59,718 nt of DNA from UBA8190 sp003453695 (GCA_036796975.1 DAIRBY010000019.1:1-59718), one strand, 5' to 3'; counted from the first letter of the stretch, positions 32,842-41,820 are shown. Notes: generated from the letters alone by a model not told the origin. Numbers and translations: made by a program.

Positions 32842-33669
32842 GTGACCAGCCCCGCCACCGCATCGGCCGCGACCCCCTTCTCGGAGGTGATCCGGCTCGC
32901 CTCCGACACGTCGGGCCGCTTCACGGGGGAGCTGAATCCGCACTGGACGATCGGCGGCAGACCTAACGGCGGCTACCTGCTTGCCATGCTGGGCCGGGCG
33001 GCAGCGGCGGTGAGCCCCCACGGATACGTGATCGCCGCCAGCGCCCACTATCTGCAGCCGCCCGAGCCGGGCCCGGTCGCCATCGAGGCGGAAGTCCTCC
33101 GACAAGGCCGCAGCGCCAGTCAGGTGCGCGCCCGCCTGGCCCAGGAGGGCCGGCCCTGTGTGGAGGCGCTCGTGACGACGGCCCGGACCGAGGAGTCGGG
33201 CTCGCCGTACTGGGACGCCGGCCTCCCCGCGGCGAGCAGCGTCTCCTACGACGACTGTGTGCGGCTCGTGCCCCGGACCCCCGACGGCACGGCGGTGGCC
33301 ATCATGGAGCAGGTCGAGGTCCGCCTGGAGCCGGCTACGAGTGGGTTCCTCACCGGAGCGCCCAGCGGGCGGGGCGAGTTGCGGGGCTGGCTGGCCCTGC
33401 CCGGCGACGAGCCCTTCGACTGCTTCTCGCTTCTCTACGCCGTCGACGCCTTCCCGCCTGCCACCTTCGACGTCGAGTATGCCGGCTGGGTCCCGACTTT
33501 GGAGCTCACCGTGTACGTGCGGGCCGTGCCGGTCCCCGGGCCGGTGCGCGTCCTGCAGCGGGCCCAGCTCGTCGAGAGCCGGCGGGTCGACGAGGTGTGC
33601 TTCGTATGGGACAGCGCCGGCCGGCTGGTGGCACAAGGCACGCAGCTGGCTGGGATCCGCCTGGGATGA
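32842..33669 (+). CDS. Acyl-CoA thioesterase-like protein (double hotdog, TesB-related)
   Basis: 275 residues from GTG at 32842. The pattern HWTIGGRPNGGYLLAMLGRAAAAV followed by SAHYLQPPEPGPVAIEAEVLRQGRSASQVRARL is that of the N-terminal hotdog of the thioesterase-like superfamily common in actinobacteria, with a second hotdog from about residue 150 (GWLALPGDEPFDCFSLLYAVDAFPPATF). It probably hydrolyses acyl-CoA or acts on a related acyl thioester. No operon partners: the upstream protease is divergent and the downstream TetR gene convergent. Confidence 0.82.
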   Translation: MTSPATASAATPFSEVIRLASDTSGRFTGELNPHWTIGGRPNGGYLLAMLGRAAAAVSPHGYVIAASAHYLQPPEPGPVAIEAEVLRQGRSASQVRARLAQEGRPCVEALVTTARTEESGSPYWDAGLPAASSVSYDDCVRLVPRTPDGTAVAIMEQVEVRLEPATSGFLTGAPSGRGELRGWLALPGDEPFDCFSLLYAVDAFPPATFDVEYAGWVPTLELTVYVRAVPVPGPVRVLQRAQLVESRRVDEVCFVWDSAGRLVAQGTQLAGIRLG

Positions 33670-33708
33670 CCGACGGGGCCGGCCGGCAGCCAGCCCGGCG
33701 CCAGGCGC

Positions 33709-34341
33709 TCAGTGACCCGTTCGTAACCCGTCGCAGACGATGGCGATCATCTTGTGCGGGTCTTGAGGGGTGGCACCGGGGCGCTCGACCTGGCGACAGG
33801 CGCCCATCACGAGCGTCATGATCTCGTCGATCGTCACGTCGGCGCGCAGCTGGCCGCTGTCGACGGCACGCTGACGCAACCGGTCCAACGACCCCCGCAA
33901 CTCCTCGACGCGGTCTCCACACCGTGACTTGAAGTCCACTCCGGCCGCCGCCAAGGCGTCGAAGAGGTCGTGCTTGAGCGTCGCCTCGTCGGCCATCCGG
34001 GCGATGAAGGCGAAGAACGACTCGGCGGCGTCGCCACCCTGCTCGGCGTTGGCCGCTTCGACCAGTTGGTCGAGCTTGGTGACCACGATGGCTTCGAACA
34101 GCGCTTCTTTGGTGGGGAAGTGGCGGTACAGGGTGCCCACGCCCAGGCCGGCACGCTCGGCCACGACGTCGACGGGCACGGCGAGCCCGTCCTTGGCGAA
34201 CACCGCTTCAGCCGCCTCGAGGATGCGCTGGCGGTTGCGCTGGGCGTCGGCCCGCATGGGCCGGCACGGGGCCTCGGAGGCGCAGTCCTCCAGCTCGCCC
34301 TCGGACAGCCCGACCTCCGCCGACACCTCAGTCCCGGCCAT
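33709..34341 (-). CDS. TetR-family transcriptional repressor
   Basis: 210 residues. The N-terminal DNA-binding domain reads RILEAAEAVFAKDGLAVPVDVVAERAGLGVGTLYRHFPTKEALF in consensus TetR form (residues 40-85), followed by a ligand-binding helical domain with TLVMGACRQV. About 30 residues precede the core and contain two cysteines. Divergent from the MFS exporter at 34482; palindromic sites sit inside the exporter promoter, so it most likely represses the pump and itself and is released by a pump substrate. Confidence 0.9.
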   Translation of the reverse strand: MAGTEVSAEVGLSEGELEDCASEAPCRPMRADAQRNRQRILEAAEAVFAKDGLAVPVDVVAERAGLGVGTLYRHFPTKEALFEAIVVTKLDQLVEAANAEQGGDAAESFFAFIARMADEATLKHDLFDALAAAGVDFKSRCGDRVEELRGSLDRLRQRAVDSGQLRADVTIDEIMTLVMGACRQVERPGATPQDPHKMIAIVCDGLRTGH

Positions 34342-34357
34342 CGCTCCCCTCGCGGCC

Positions 34358-34387
34358 TTGACAAACGGAACGCACGCTCCGTATAGT
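34358..34387 (+). promoter_or_regulatory. Promoter of the MFS exporter, near-consensus -35 and -10
   Basis: TTGACA (34358-34363), 18-nt spacer, TATAGT (34382-34387). This is by far the most consensus-like housekeeping promoter in the window, which fits a pump kept silent by a repressor. Confidence 0.75.
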
Positions 34388-34414
34388 ACTCCCAGAAACG
34401 GAGTCGCTCCTCCG
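34365..34414. promoter_or_regulatory. Candidate TetR operators between -35 and -10, and just after -10
   Basis: Site 1, 34365-34382: ACGGAACGC/ACGCTCCGT, an 18-bp palindrome (7 of 9 pairs) that fills the promoter spacer. Site 2, 34399-34414: CGGAG, six bases, CTCCG. Both share the ACGGAG/CTCCGT half-site, so the TetR protein probably binds both and excludes RNA polymerase. Confidence 0.6.
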
Positions 34415-34481
34415 ATTTTATCCGCCAGGCGCCCGACAGGGAAGGGGCCAGGCCGGCAGCGGAGGGCAGCAAGGAGTCGTG

Positions 34482-36128
34482 ATGAGCAGCACCACAGAAG
34501 CCCTGGCCATTCCCACCACCGCCCCCGACGCCGATCCGAAGCGGTTCCGGGCCCTCGCCGTCATCGCCCTCGCCCAGCTCATGGTGGTGCTCGACGCCTC
34601 GGTCGTGATCGTGGCCCTGCCCTCGGCCCAGCGGGCGCTGCACATCTCTGTGGCCAACCGCCAGTGGGTGGTCACCTGCTACACGCTCGCCTTCGGGACG
34701 CTGCTGCTCCTGGGCGGACGTCTGGCCGACTACCTGGGCCGCCGTCGCATGTTCGTGTGGGGATTGCTCGGCTTCGCCGCCTCGTCGGCTCTGGGCGGCC
34801 TGGCCCAGAACCCGGCCATGTTGTACGGGGCCCGCACCCTGCAGGGGGCCTTCGCCGCCGTCATGGCGCCCGCCGCCCTGTCGCTCATCACCACCACCTT
34901 CACCGAGAGCAAGGAGCGGGCCCGGGCCTTCGGTGTGTACGGCGCCATCGCCGGCGGGGGGGCGGCCATCGGCCTCATCCTGGGTGGCGCCCTCACCCAG
35001 TACGCCTCGTGGCGTTGGACGCTCCTCATCAACGTGCCCATCGCCGTGTTCGCCGCCGTGGCGGCCCGGCGGGTCGTGCGGGAGAGCCGCAGCCCGGCGC
35101 GCGGCGGCTACGACCTGGTCGGAGCGACCACCGTCACCGCTTCGCTGTTCATGCTCGTGTACGGCTTCTCCACTGCCAGCACCGACGGATGGTCTGCGCC
35201 CGTCACGGTGGGCCTGCTCTCGGCAGCGGTGGTCGGGCTGGTGGCCTTCGTCGTGATCGAGCTGCGCTCGATCCACCCGCTGTTCCCCATGCGGGTGGTC
35301 CTGGACCGCAACCGGGGCGGCTCGTTCCTCACGTCGCTGCTCGTGGGGTGCGCCATGCTCGGGACCTTCCTGTTCCTCACCTACTTCATGCAGGGGACGC
35401 TGCACTACTCGGTGGTGAAGACCGGGTTCGCCTTCGTGCCCTTCTCGGCGGGCATCATCACCGGGGCCACGCTCTCGAGCCGACTGCTCCCCCGGGTGGG
35501 CCCGAGGGTGCTCATGATGTCCGGGCTCACGGCCGCCGCCCTCGGTCTGCTGTTGTTCACCCAGGTCCACGTGCACAGCACCTACTGGACGGCGCTGCTC
35601 CCCGCCGAGCTCATCGTCAGCCTGGGGATGGGGACCACCTTCGTCCCCATGAGCTCCACCGCCCTCGTGGGAGTGGAACCCAGGGACGCCGGGGTGGCCA
35701 GTGCCTTGGTCAACACCACCCAGCAGGTGGGGAGCTCGCTCGGGACGGCGCTGCTCAACACGGTGGCCACCAGTGCCACTGCCGCCTTCGTGCTGGCCAA
35801 CCGGCACGTCGCCGACGTGCGGCAGGTGGCGGCCGTCCACGGATACGCCACGGGGTTCAGGATCAGCGCCGTCCTGGTCGCCGCCGCTGCGGTCACCGCC
35901 GGTCTGCTCGTGCGGGCCCGTCGCCAGGACGTGGCAGCGCCATCCGCCGAGGCCCAGCTCGTCGTGGACGCCGCCGAGACGGAACTGGCCCATGGCGAGC
36001 TGGTCCTGAGCGCCGAGACCGCCTGTCGGCGTTGCGGCGTCGTCCACGATCGTCACGGAGGGCCGGACGATCGGGCCTCCTCCTTGTCGGCGCCCGACGT
36101 GCTCGGCAGTGCCGTCGCCGGCGCCTGA
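34482..36128 (+). CDS. MFS drug exporter, DHA2 family (14 helices)
   Basis: 548 residues from ATG at 34482 with AAGGAG 5 nt upstream (a GTG 3 nt earlier is less well spaced). DHA2 features: LDASVVIVALPSAQRAL in helix 1, RLADYLGRRRMFVWG (loop 2-3 motif A), GARTLQGAFAAVMAPAALSLI and GGALTQYASWRWTLLINVPIA (motif C region). The C-terminus has a non-membrane tail of about 70 residues with a lone CRRCG. It is a proton-driven efflux pump, repressed by the divergent TetR protein. Substrate unknown. Confidence 0.9.
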   Translation: MSSTTEALAIPTTAPDADPKRFRALAVIALAQLMVVLDASVVIVALPSAQRALHISVANRQWVVTCYTLAFGTLLLLGGRLADYLGRRRMFVWGLLGFAASSALGGLAQNPAMLYGARTLQGAFAAVMAPAALSLITTTFTESKERARAFGVYGAIAGGGAAIGLILGGALTQYASWRWTLLINVPIAVFAAVAARRVVRESRSPARGGYDLVGATTVTASLFMLVYGFSTASTDGWSAPVTVGLLSAAVVGLVAFVVIELRSIHPLFPMRVVLDRNRGGSFLTSLLVGCAMLGTFLFLTYFMQGTLHYSVVKTGFAFVPFSAGIITGATLSSRLLPRVGPRVLMMSGLTAAALGLLLFTQVHVHSTYWTALLPAELIVSLGMGTTFVPMSSTALVGVEPRDAGVASALVNTTQQVGSSLGTALLNTVATSATAAFVLANRHVADVRQVAAVHGYATGFRISAVLVAAAAVTAGLLVRARRQDVAAPSAEAQLVVDAAETELAHGELVLSAETACRRCGVVHDRHGGPDDRASSLSAPDVLGSAVAGA

Positions 36129-36131
36129 GCC

Positions 36132-36911
36132 TCAGCGTTCCTGTTCGGTGGGGCGGATGAGGACCTCGTTGACGGCCACGTGGCGCGGCCGAGTGACGAT
36201 GTAGGTGACGGCGTCGGCGATGTCGCCCGCCTCGAGGAACTGCGTGAACAACCCCCGCATGCCCTCGAGCACCTCGGGCCGGTTGTGGCTGGCCAGCTCG
36301 GTGGCGGTGGCACCGGGTTCCACGAGCGACACCCGCACGTACCGCTTGGCCAGCTCCTGGCGCCAGGACTCGCTCACGGCGCCGACCCCGTGCTTGGTGA
36401 GGCTGTAGACGCCGTTGCCGGGGCGGGCGATGCGGCCCGCCACCGAGCTCACGTTGACCATGTCGGCCACCTGGCGGGGACCGTCCTCGGCGGCCCGGAG
36501 CAGATGAGGCAGGGCGGCCTTGGCGCAATAGAGCAGGCCCAGCAGGTTGAGCTCCACCATGCGCTGCCACTCCGACACCGGCGCGTCGGTGGCCGGGCCG
36601 AGGAGCATCACCCCGGCGTTGTTGACGAGGGTGTCGAGACGGCCCAGCTCGGCCACGGTCCGGCCCACGGCGTCGGCGGCCTGTTCCGAGTCGGTCACGT
36701 CGGCCTCGAGCACGAGGGGCGTGCCGCCCCGATGGCGGATGTCGGCGGCCAGGTGCTCGAGGCGGTCCCGCCGGCGCGCCGCCAGGGCGACCGCGGCCCC
36801 AGACGTGGCCAGAGCCGAAGCGGTGGCGGCGCCGATGCCGCTCGACGCGCCGGTCACGAGGGCCACCGTGCCTTCGAGTGGGCGGCTGGTGGGCTCGTCG
36901 GCGGGGTCCAT
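36132..36911 (-). CDS. Short-chain dehydrogenase/reductase directly behind tRNA-Leu
   Basis: 259 residues from ATG at 36911. SDR core: TGASSGIG (20-27), AARRRDRLE (NADP-type), NNAGV, SSVAGR, YSLTK (Tyr/Lys pair), EPGATATELASHN. It resembles the serine 3-dehydrogenase/YdfG-like branch of small SDRs. The frame stays open for another 35 codons upstream, but that part is tRNA-Leu read as protein (ELADAQDSGSCV is the tell-tale). The tRNA ends 3 nt before the ATG, so no independent ribosome site exists; the mRNA probably arises when the tRNA 3' end is cut. The gene ends 3 nt from the convergent MFS stop. Confidence 0.85.
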   Translation of the reverse strand: MDPADEPTSRPLEGTVALVTGASSGIGAATASALATSGAAVALAARRRDRLEHLAADIRHRGGTPLVLEADVTDSEQAADAVGRTVAELGRLDTLVNNAGVMLLGPATDAPVSEWQRMVELNLLGLLYCAKAALPHLLRAAEDGPRQVADMVNVSSVAGRIARPGNGVYSLTKHGVGAVSESWRQELAKRYVRVSLVEPGATATELASHNRPEVLEGMRGLFTQFLEAGDIADAVTYIVTRPRHVAVNEVLIRPTEQER

Positions 36912-36914
36912 GGG

Positions 36915-36998
<84 letters not shown>

Positions 36999-37186
36999 GA
37001 GTGACCGATCGGACACTACTTGAGGCCTGAAGAAGCCCTGGTCGGGGGTAGGAATGTCCTGTGGGTCCGACCACGTCTGTCACGAGGAGCGCCGAGAGGC
37101 GGACCGTTCGTCGTCGGCCCAGGTCGGAGCGCATGTCGATGACCCGACCCCGCAGCGCGACCCCCCGGGGTCGCGCAGGGCACCGA

Positions 37187-37192
37187 TAGGCT
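37187..37192 (+). promoter_or_regulatory. -10 box TAGGCT upstream of fhaA
   Basis: TAGGCT ends 11 nt before the fhaA ATG, and the following CTGCCCC is shared with the pknB promoter (TAGGCTCTGCCC at 39895-39906). No ribosome site is present, so the transcript is leaderless or nearly so. Confidence 0.45.
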
Positions 37193-37203
37193 CTGCCCCC
37201 ACC

Positions 37204-37860
37204 ATGGGACTCCGGGAAGTCGAACAGCGCCTGGAGCGCCTCGTCGAAGGAGCCTTTTCGAAGGGCCTGCGCGGGGGCCTGCAGCCGGTCGAGATCGGCC
37301 GCCGGTTGACCAGGGAGATGGACCTCCTCCGGAGGGTCGGCGTGCGCGGGCTGATGGCCCCGAACTTCTTCGTGGTGACACTGTCGGCCGAGGATGCCGA
37401 GCGGTTCCGCAGCTTCGTGGACGTGCTGGCCCGCGAGCTCGGGGACGCCGCCCGTGAGCACGCCCGGACCGAGGGCTACAGCTTCGTGGGCCCCGTCGAG
37501 GTCGAGATCCACCTGGACGAATCTCTTCGGGCCGGCCGTTTCACGGTTGAAGCCGACGTGGCGGAAGGGCCCGACGGGGCTCCGGCCGGGTCGCTGGTGC
37601 TGGCCGACGGCGCCCGGGTGGTGCTCGGGGCCGAGCCCGTGGTCATCGGTCGCCTGCCGGAGTGCGCCGTGGTCTTGAGCGACCCCAACGTGAGCCGCCG
37701 TCACGCCCAGGTGACCCGGCAGGGCACCGAGATCGTCGTGGCCGACCTGCAGTCCACCAACGGGACCAGGGTGAACGGAGTCCCCGTGCGCGAGCGAGTC
37801 CTCCACGACGGGGACGAGATCACGGTGGGTACGACCTCGATCCGGTACGAGGCCTCGTAG
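37204..37860 (+). CDS. fhaA: FhaA: DUF3662 plus FHA phosphopeptide-binding protein
   Basis: 218 residues from ATG at 37204. Residues 1-115 are the DUF3662 domain (LERLVEGAFSKGLRGGLQPVEIGRRLTREM is diagnostic). Residues 130-218 form an FHA domain with GR (149-150), SRRH (164-167) and STNGT (184-188), the residues that hold phosphothreonine. In mycobacteria FhaA binds phosphorylated MviN/FhaB partners and tunes peptidoglycan synthesis. The linker between the two domains is very short; mycobacterial FhaA is more than twice this length. First gene of fhaA-fhaB-pstP. Confidence 0.9.
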   Translation: MGLREVEQRLERLVEGAFSKGLRGGLQPVEIGRRLTREMDLLRRVGVRGLMAPNFFVVTLSAEDAERFRSFVDVLARELGDAAREHARTEGYSFVGPVEVEIHLDESLRAGRFTVEADVAEGPDGAPAGSLVLADGARVVLGAEPVVIGRLPECAVVLSDPNVSRRHAQVTRQGTEIVVADLQSTNGTRVNGVPVRERVLHDGDEITVGTTSIRYEAS

Positions 37861-37874
37861 ATCGAGTGACCTCC

Positions 37875-38375
37875 ATGGTCCAACTGGCAACCTCTCTGGA
37901 CAACCAGAACCTGCTGCGCGCCCTGGAGGTGTTCCTGGTCGCCTTGGTCTGGCTCTTCTTCTTCAGAGTCATCCGTGCCGTGTGGGTGGAGGTGCGGCCC
38001 CCCAGGGCCCGGGCCGCCCTCGCCGACGTGCAGGTGGGCCTGCCGCCGCCCCCCCAGCGGCAGGAGAAGACCAAGGGCAAGCGCGGCGGTCTGCGCCTCA
38101 CCGTGGTCGAGCCCGAGCACCAGCGCGGCGAGAGCTTCGACCTCGCCAGCGAACTGACGGTGGGGCGAGCGCCGGGATGCGGGGTGCGGGTGGAGGACGC
38201 CTACACGTCCAACCTCCACGCCCGGCTGTTCCGCCGGGACCGGTCGCTGTGGATCGAGGACCTGGGCTCGACCAACGGCACGTGGGTGAACGGTGACCGG
38301 GTCGTCGAGCCCCACCGCCTCAGACGAGGCGACCTCCTGCAGGTGGGAGGCACCGTGTTCGAGGTGACGCGGTGA
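37875..38375 (+). CDS. fhaB: FhaB: membrane-anchored FHA protein
   Basis: 166 residues from ATG at 37875 (a GTG at 37866 is an in-frame alternative; neither has a strong ribosome site). One N-terminal membrane helix (residues 16-35, LEVFLVALVWLFFFRVIRAV), a basic linker (QRQEKTKGKRGG), then an FHA domain with VGRAP, SNLHAR and GSTNGTWVNG. FhaB (FipA-interacting) links the Ser/Thr kinases to division and wall synthesis. It lies 14 nt after fhaA and before pstP, the conserved order. Confidence 0.88.
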   Translation: MVQLATSLDNQNLLRALEVFLVALVWLFFFRVIRAVWVEVRPPRARAALADVQVGLPPPPQRQEKTKGKRGGLRLTVVEPEHQRGESFDLASELTVGRAPGCGVRVEDAYTSNLHARLFRRDRSLWIEDLGSTNGTWVNGDRVVEPHRLRRGDLLQVGGTVFEVTR

Positions 38376-38400
38376 GGCCGTCGAGGAGAAGGTGTTCCTC

Positions 38401-39807
38401 GTGACCGTCCTGCGATCCGGTTCGGCATCCGACGTGGGGCGGGTGCGGTCGGTCAACGAGGACCTGGCCCTCGAGAGCATGACGCTCTTCGCCGTGGCGG
38501 ACGGCATGGGGGGCCACGCCGGAGGCGAGGTGGCGGCGCGCACCGCCATCGACGCCCTGCAGCGGGAGTTCGGGCTGCACCAGTCGGCCGAGGGGCTGAG
38601 CGGCGCCGTTCACCAGGCGAACGTGGCGGTGTGGGAGCGAAGCCAGGAGGATGCCGACCTGCGGGGCATGGGCACCACCCTGACCGCGGCCGCCCTCGTC
38701 GGCACGCCGGAGGGGGACCGGCTGGTCATGGCGAACGTGGGGGACTCCCGCTCGTACCGCTTGCACCAGGGCAGGTTGATCCAGCTGTCCCACGACCACT
38801 CTGTCGCCGAAGAGCTCGTCGACCGTGGTGAGTTGTCCGAGGCCGAGGCGGCGATCCACCCCCACCGCCACATCCTCACCCGGGCTCTCGGGGTCTCCTC
38901 CGACGTCGACGTCGACCTGTGGGAGATGACGCCCGAGTCGGGTGACCGCTACCTGCTGTGCTCCGACGGGCTCACCAACGAGGTGCCCGAGTCACAGATC
39001 ACCGACGTGCTCACCTCGGTGTCCGACCCCCAGCAGGCGGCCGAGAAGCTCGTGGATCTCGCCAACGAGAGCGGCGGCAACGACAACATCACCGTGGTCG
39101 TGCTCGACGTGGTGGTGGGCGAGGAGAGCACGCAGGGCGACGGTGCGGGCCCACTGGCCGCGGCCGGCGCCGCCGCTGCCGGCGCCGCCATCGCTGCCGG
39201 CGACGGAGCCGCCCAAGGTGCCGAATCCGCCCAAGCCCCGTCCGGGCCGCCGAGCGCAGCGGCCGCTGCCCGGCGGGCGGGGGCGGAGGGCGCCGTCAAG
39301 ACGGTGAGCAGCCGGGACCCCGTTTCGGCGTCGTTGTTGGGACGGGCCGAGGCAGATGCCGCCGCCGGCCTGCGGGCCATGGATGCCCGGGCCTCCGAGG
39401 TGTCGGACCGGCTCCGCACCAGGCGCATCACCTTCCGGGTCCTGCTCTTCCTGATCGTGCTGGCCGCCATCGTGGTGGGTGCCTTTTACGCCGTTCGGTG
39501 GTACGTAAACTCGTCGTACTTCGTGAAGATCCACCGCGGCCAGGTGGTGGTCTATCAGGGCCGGATGGGCGGCTTCCTCGGCATCGAGCCCAAGGTGGTG
39601 TTCCACTCGGGTTTGCCGGCGTCCGTCATCCCGGCGGCCTACATCTCGAGCGTCACCAACGGAGTGGAGGAGCCGTCCTTGTCAGCCGGCAAGAGCTACG
39701 TGTGCGGGCTGGTGTCCATCCAGCAGACCGAGAACCCGACCCAACCGATTGCGACACCCGCCTATTGCAAGGCGAGCCCGAAGAAGCCCACCACGGGGGG
39801 TCATTGA
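38401..39807 (+). CDS. pstP: PstP: membrane PP2C-type Ser/Thr phosphatase
   Basis: 468 residues from GTG at 38401 (AAGGTG 6 nt upstream; another GTG lies at 38392). PP2C motifs: SVNEDLALE, VADGMGGHAGGE (metal-binding Asp34), NVGDSRSYRL, LCSDGLTNEV and SGGNDNITVVVLD. A long Ala-rich cytoplasmic linker follows (about 245-300), then one membrane helix (about 344-367) and a small external domain of about 100 residues. It reverses phosphorylation by PknB. In other actinobacteria rodA, pbpA and pknA follow; here only a 100-nt gap separates it from pknB. Confidence 0.92.
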   Translation: MTVLRSGSASDVGRVRSVNEDLALESMTLFAVADGMGGHAGGEVAARTAIDALQREFGLHQSAEGLSGAVHQANVAVWERSQEDADLRGMGTTLTAAALVGTPEGDRLVMANVGDSRSYRLHQGRLIQLSHDHSVAEELVDRGELSEAEAAIHPHRHILTRALGVSSDVDVDLWEMTPESGDRYLLCSDGLTNEVPESQITDVLTSVSDPQQAAEKLVDLANESGGNDNITVVVLDVVVGEESTQGDGAGPLAAAGAAAAGAAIAAGDGAAQGAESAQAPSGPPSAAAAARRAGAEGAVKTVSSRDPVSASLLGRAEADAAAGLRAMDARASEVSDRLRTRRITFRVLLFLIVLAAIVVGAFYAVRWYVNSSYFVKIHRGQVVVYQGRMGGFLGIEPKVVFHSGLPASVIPAAYISSVTNGVEEPSLSAGKSYVCGLVSIQQTENPTQPIATPAYCKASPKKPTTGGH

Positions 39808-39894
39808 CATGGCGTGGGCGAACGTGCTCGGACCGTCGCCGATGAATGCCGGTTTCGTCTCCGTCCTGCCCCGGGTGGCCGCGCCCGGCTCCCC

Positions 39895-39900
39895 TAGGCT
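39895..39900 (+). promoter_or_regulatory. -10 box TAGGCT upstream of pknB
   Basis: TAGGCT ends 9 nt before the ATG at 39910, with CTGCCCGGC between and no Shine-Dalgarno sequence. The same TAGGCTCTGCCC string precedes fhaA, so the two transcripts may share a promoter class. Confidence 0.5.
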
Positions 39901-39909
39901 CTGCCCGGC

Positions 39910-41811
39910 ATGACCGTGTCCGACCATCCGCGCGTGCTCTCGGGCCGCTACGAGCTGTCCAACCTGGTGGCTCGGGGCGGGATGGCCGAGGTGTACCGGG
40001 CGCATGACCGCCTCCTGGACAGGCCGGTGGCGCTCAAGATCCTCTTCCCCGAGCTGTCGGTCGACCGCTCCTTCGTGGAGCGGTTCCGACGTGAGGCTCA
40101 GGCCGCCGCCAACCTTTCGCATCCCAACATCGTCCCCGTCTTCGACTGGGGTGAGGACATCGGGACGTATTACATCGTCATGGAGTACGTGGACGGCCGT
40201 GCCCTGTCCTCCATCCTGCGCACGGCCGGCCCCCTGCATCCCGACCGAGCCGCCGAGATCGCTGCCGACGTCGCCGCCGCCCTCACCTATGCGCACCGCC
40301 ACGGTGTCATCCACCGAGACGTGAAGCCGGGCAACGTGCTCATCACCGAAGAAGGCACCGTCAAGGTCACCGACTTCGGAATCGCCCGCGCCGTCAACAC
40401 CGAGGAGAGCCTCACCCAGACCGGCGCCGTGATGGGCACCGCCACGTACTTCTCGCCCGAGCAGGCCGAGGGCCAAGGCGTCGACGCCCGCAGCGACATC
40501 TACTCCCTCGGCGTCGTCCTCTTCGAGATGGTGGCGGGGCGCCCACCGTTCCTCGGCGACACCCCGGTGGCGGTGGCGTCGAAGCACGTGCGGGAGAACC
40601 CGCCCATGCCGCGGCAGATCAATTCGGCCATCCCGCCCGCCCTCGAGGCCGTGATCATGAAGTGCATGGCCAAGGACCCGGCCCACCGCTACGCCAGCGG
40701 CGAAGAGTTGCGTGCCGATCTGCTGCGCTTCCGGGAGGGCCGGGGCGTCTCGGCCGACGTGCCGGCAACGGTCATGAACCCGGCGGTGGGGACCACGAGC
40801 ACCATGACGGCGGTGGGGCGGACCCAGTCCATGCGTCCCGTGACGACCATGGAAGAGGAGCGCAGCCGCACCCCCCTGTACGCGGCACTGCTCGTCCTGC
40901 TGCTCATCGCCCTGGCCGTGGTGATCGCCTTTCTGGGCAACTCCCTCGGTTGGTGGCACTTCAACTCGAACGAGGTGACGCTGCCCAACCTCACCGGCAA
41001 GAGCCTCACCGCGGCGGAGTCCACCCTCCAGGCCGACGGCCTCAAGTACACCGTCACCGCCGATCCCTCCTCCAACCAGCCCAACACCATCGTGATCAAG
41101 ACCAGGCCCGGGGCCGGCACGCAGATGTCCAAGGGTCAGAGGGTCACGCTCATCACCGGGAACCAGGGCAACAAGGTCTCGGTGCCCAATGTGACCAACC
41201 AGTCGGTGGGTTTCGCCGAGAGCGAGCTGACGACCATGAACCTCATGGCCCAGGTGCAGCCGACGAACAACTGCAACCAGCAGAACGTCGTGTGCTCGCA
41301 GAGCCCCGGCCCGGGCACCGAGGTGAACCCGGGCAGCACGGTGATCCTGTTCACGGCCGCCCCCACGACGACGACCACGACCACGACCACGGTGCCGACG
41401 GTGCCCAACGTGAGCGGCGACACCGTGGCCCAGGCCTGCAACAAGCTGGGCCAGGCCGGTTACAACTGTGGCTCGACCACCCAGCAGTCGTCGTCGGTCT
41501 ACAGCTCTGGTTACGTGATCAGCACCAACCCGACGGCGGGCAGCGAGGAACCCCAGGGCACCACTGTGAATCTGGTGGTCTCTAGCGGCCCTGCTTCGGA
41601 GACCGTCCCGAGTGTCATCGGCGACACGCCCAACCAGGCGTCGACGGCCATCACCAGCGCCGGCCTCACCCCGCAGGCCAATTGCGTGCCGGCGCAACAG
41701 TTCGGCAAGCCGCAGGACATCGTCTACGCCCAGAACCCCTCGGGCGGCGCCCAAGCCAACCAGGGGTCGAATGTCACCTACACCTACTGGAGCAACAACT
41801 GCCCCGCCTGA
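39910..41811 (+). CDS. pknB: PknB-type Ser/Thr kinase with four PASTA domains
   Basis: 633 residues. Kinase domain (about 14-275): glycine loop VARGGMAEVY, Lys43, catalytic HRDVKPGN (Asp137), DFG (155-157), activation loop TEESLTQTGAVMGTATYFSPEQ with likely autophosphorylation threonines. Juxtamembrane segment, one helix (about 318-336, LYAALLVLLLIALAVVIAFLG is split around it), then four external PASTA repeats (about 345-410, 411-478, 495-560, 561-633). A poly-Thr stretch separates repeats two and three. Several cysteines in PASTA 2-4 may form disulfides. PASTA domains bind muropeptides/lipid II and signal wall status. It faces the trpG-like gene and has its own leaderless promoter. Confidence 0.94.
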   Translation: MTVSDHPRVLSGRYELSNLVARGGMAEVYRAHDRLLDRPVALKILFPELSVDRSFVERFRREAQAAANLSHPNIVPVFDWGEDIGTYYIVMEYVDGRALSSILRTAGPLHPDRAAEIAADVAAALTYAHRHGVIHRDVKPGNVLITEEGTVKVTDFGIARAVNTEESLTQTGAVMGTATYFSPEQAEGQGVDARSDIYSLGVVLFEMVAGRPPFLGDTPVAVASKHVRENPPMPRQINSAIPPALEAVIMKCMAKDPAHRYASGEELRADLLRFREGRGVSADVPATVMNPAVGTTSTMTAVGRTQSMRPVTTMEEERSRTPLYAALLVLLLIALAVVIAFLGNSLGWWHFNSNEVTLPNLTGKSLTAAESTLQADGLKYTVTADPSSNQPNTIVIKTRPGAGTQMSKGQRVTLITGNQGNKVSVPNVTNQSVGFAESELTTMNLMAQVQPTNNCNQQNVVCSQSPGPGTEVNPGSTVILFTAAPTTTTTTTTTVPTVPNVSGDTVAQACNKLGQAGYNCGSTTQQSSSVYSSGYVISTNPTAGSEEPQGTTVNLVVSSGPASETVPSVIGDTPNQASTAITSAGLTPQANCVPAQQFGKPQDIVYAQNPSGGAQANQGSNVTYTYWSNNCPA

Positions 41812-41820
41812 GCGGCGCCC

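Noticed and set aside
33834..36056. Long minus-strand open frame opposite the MFS exporter
   Set aside because: Antisense of a strong 14-helix transporter; it also runs in another frame through the TetR gene.
39682..41754. Long minus-strand open frame opposite pknB
   Set aside because: Antisense shadow; the sense strand has a complete kinase and four PASTA domains.
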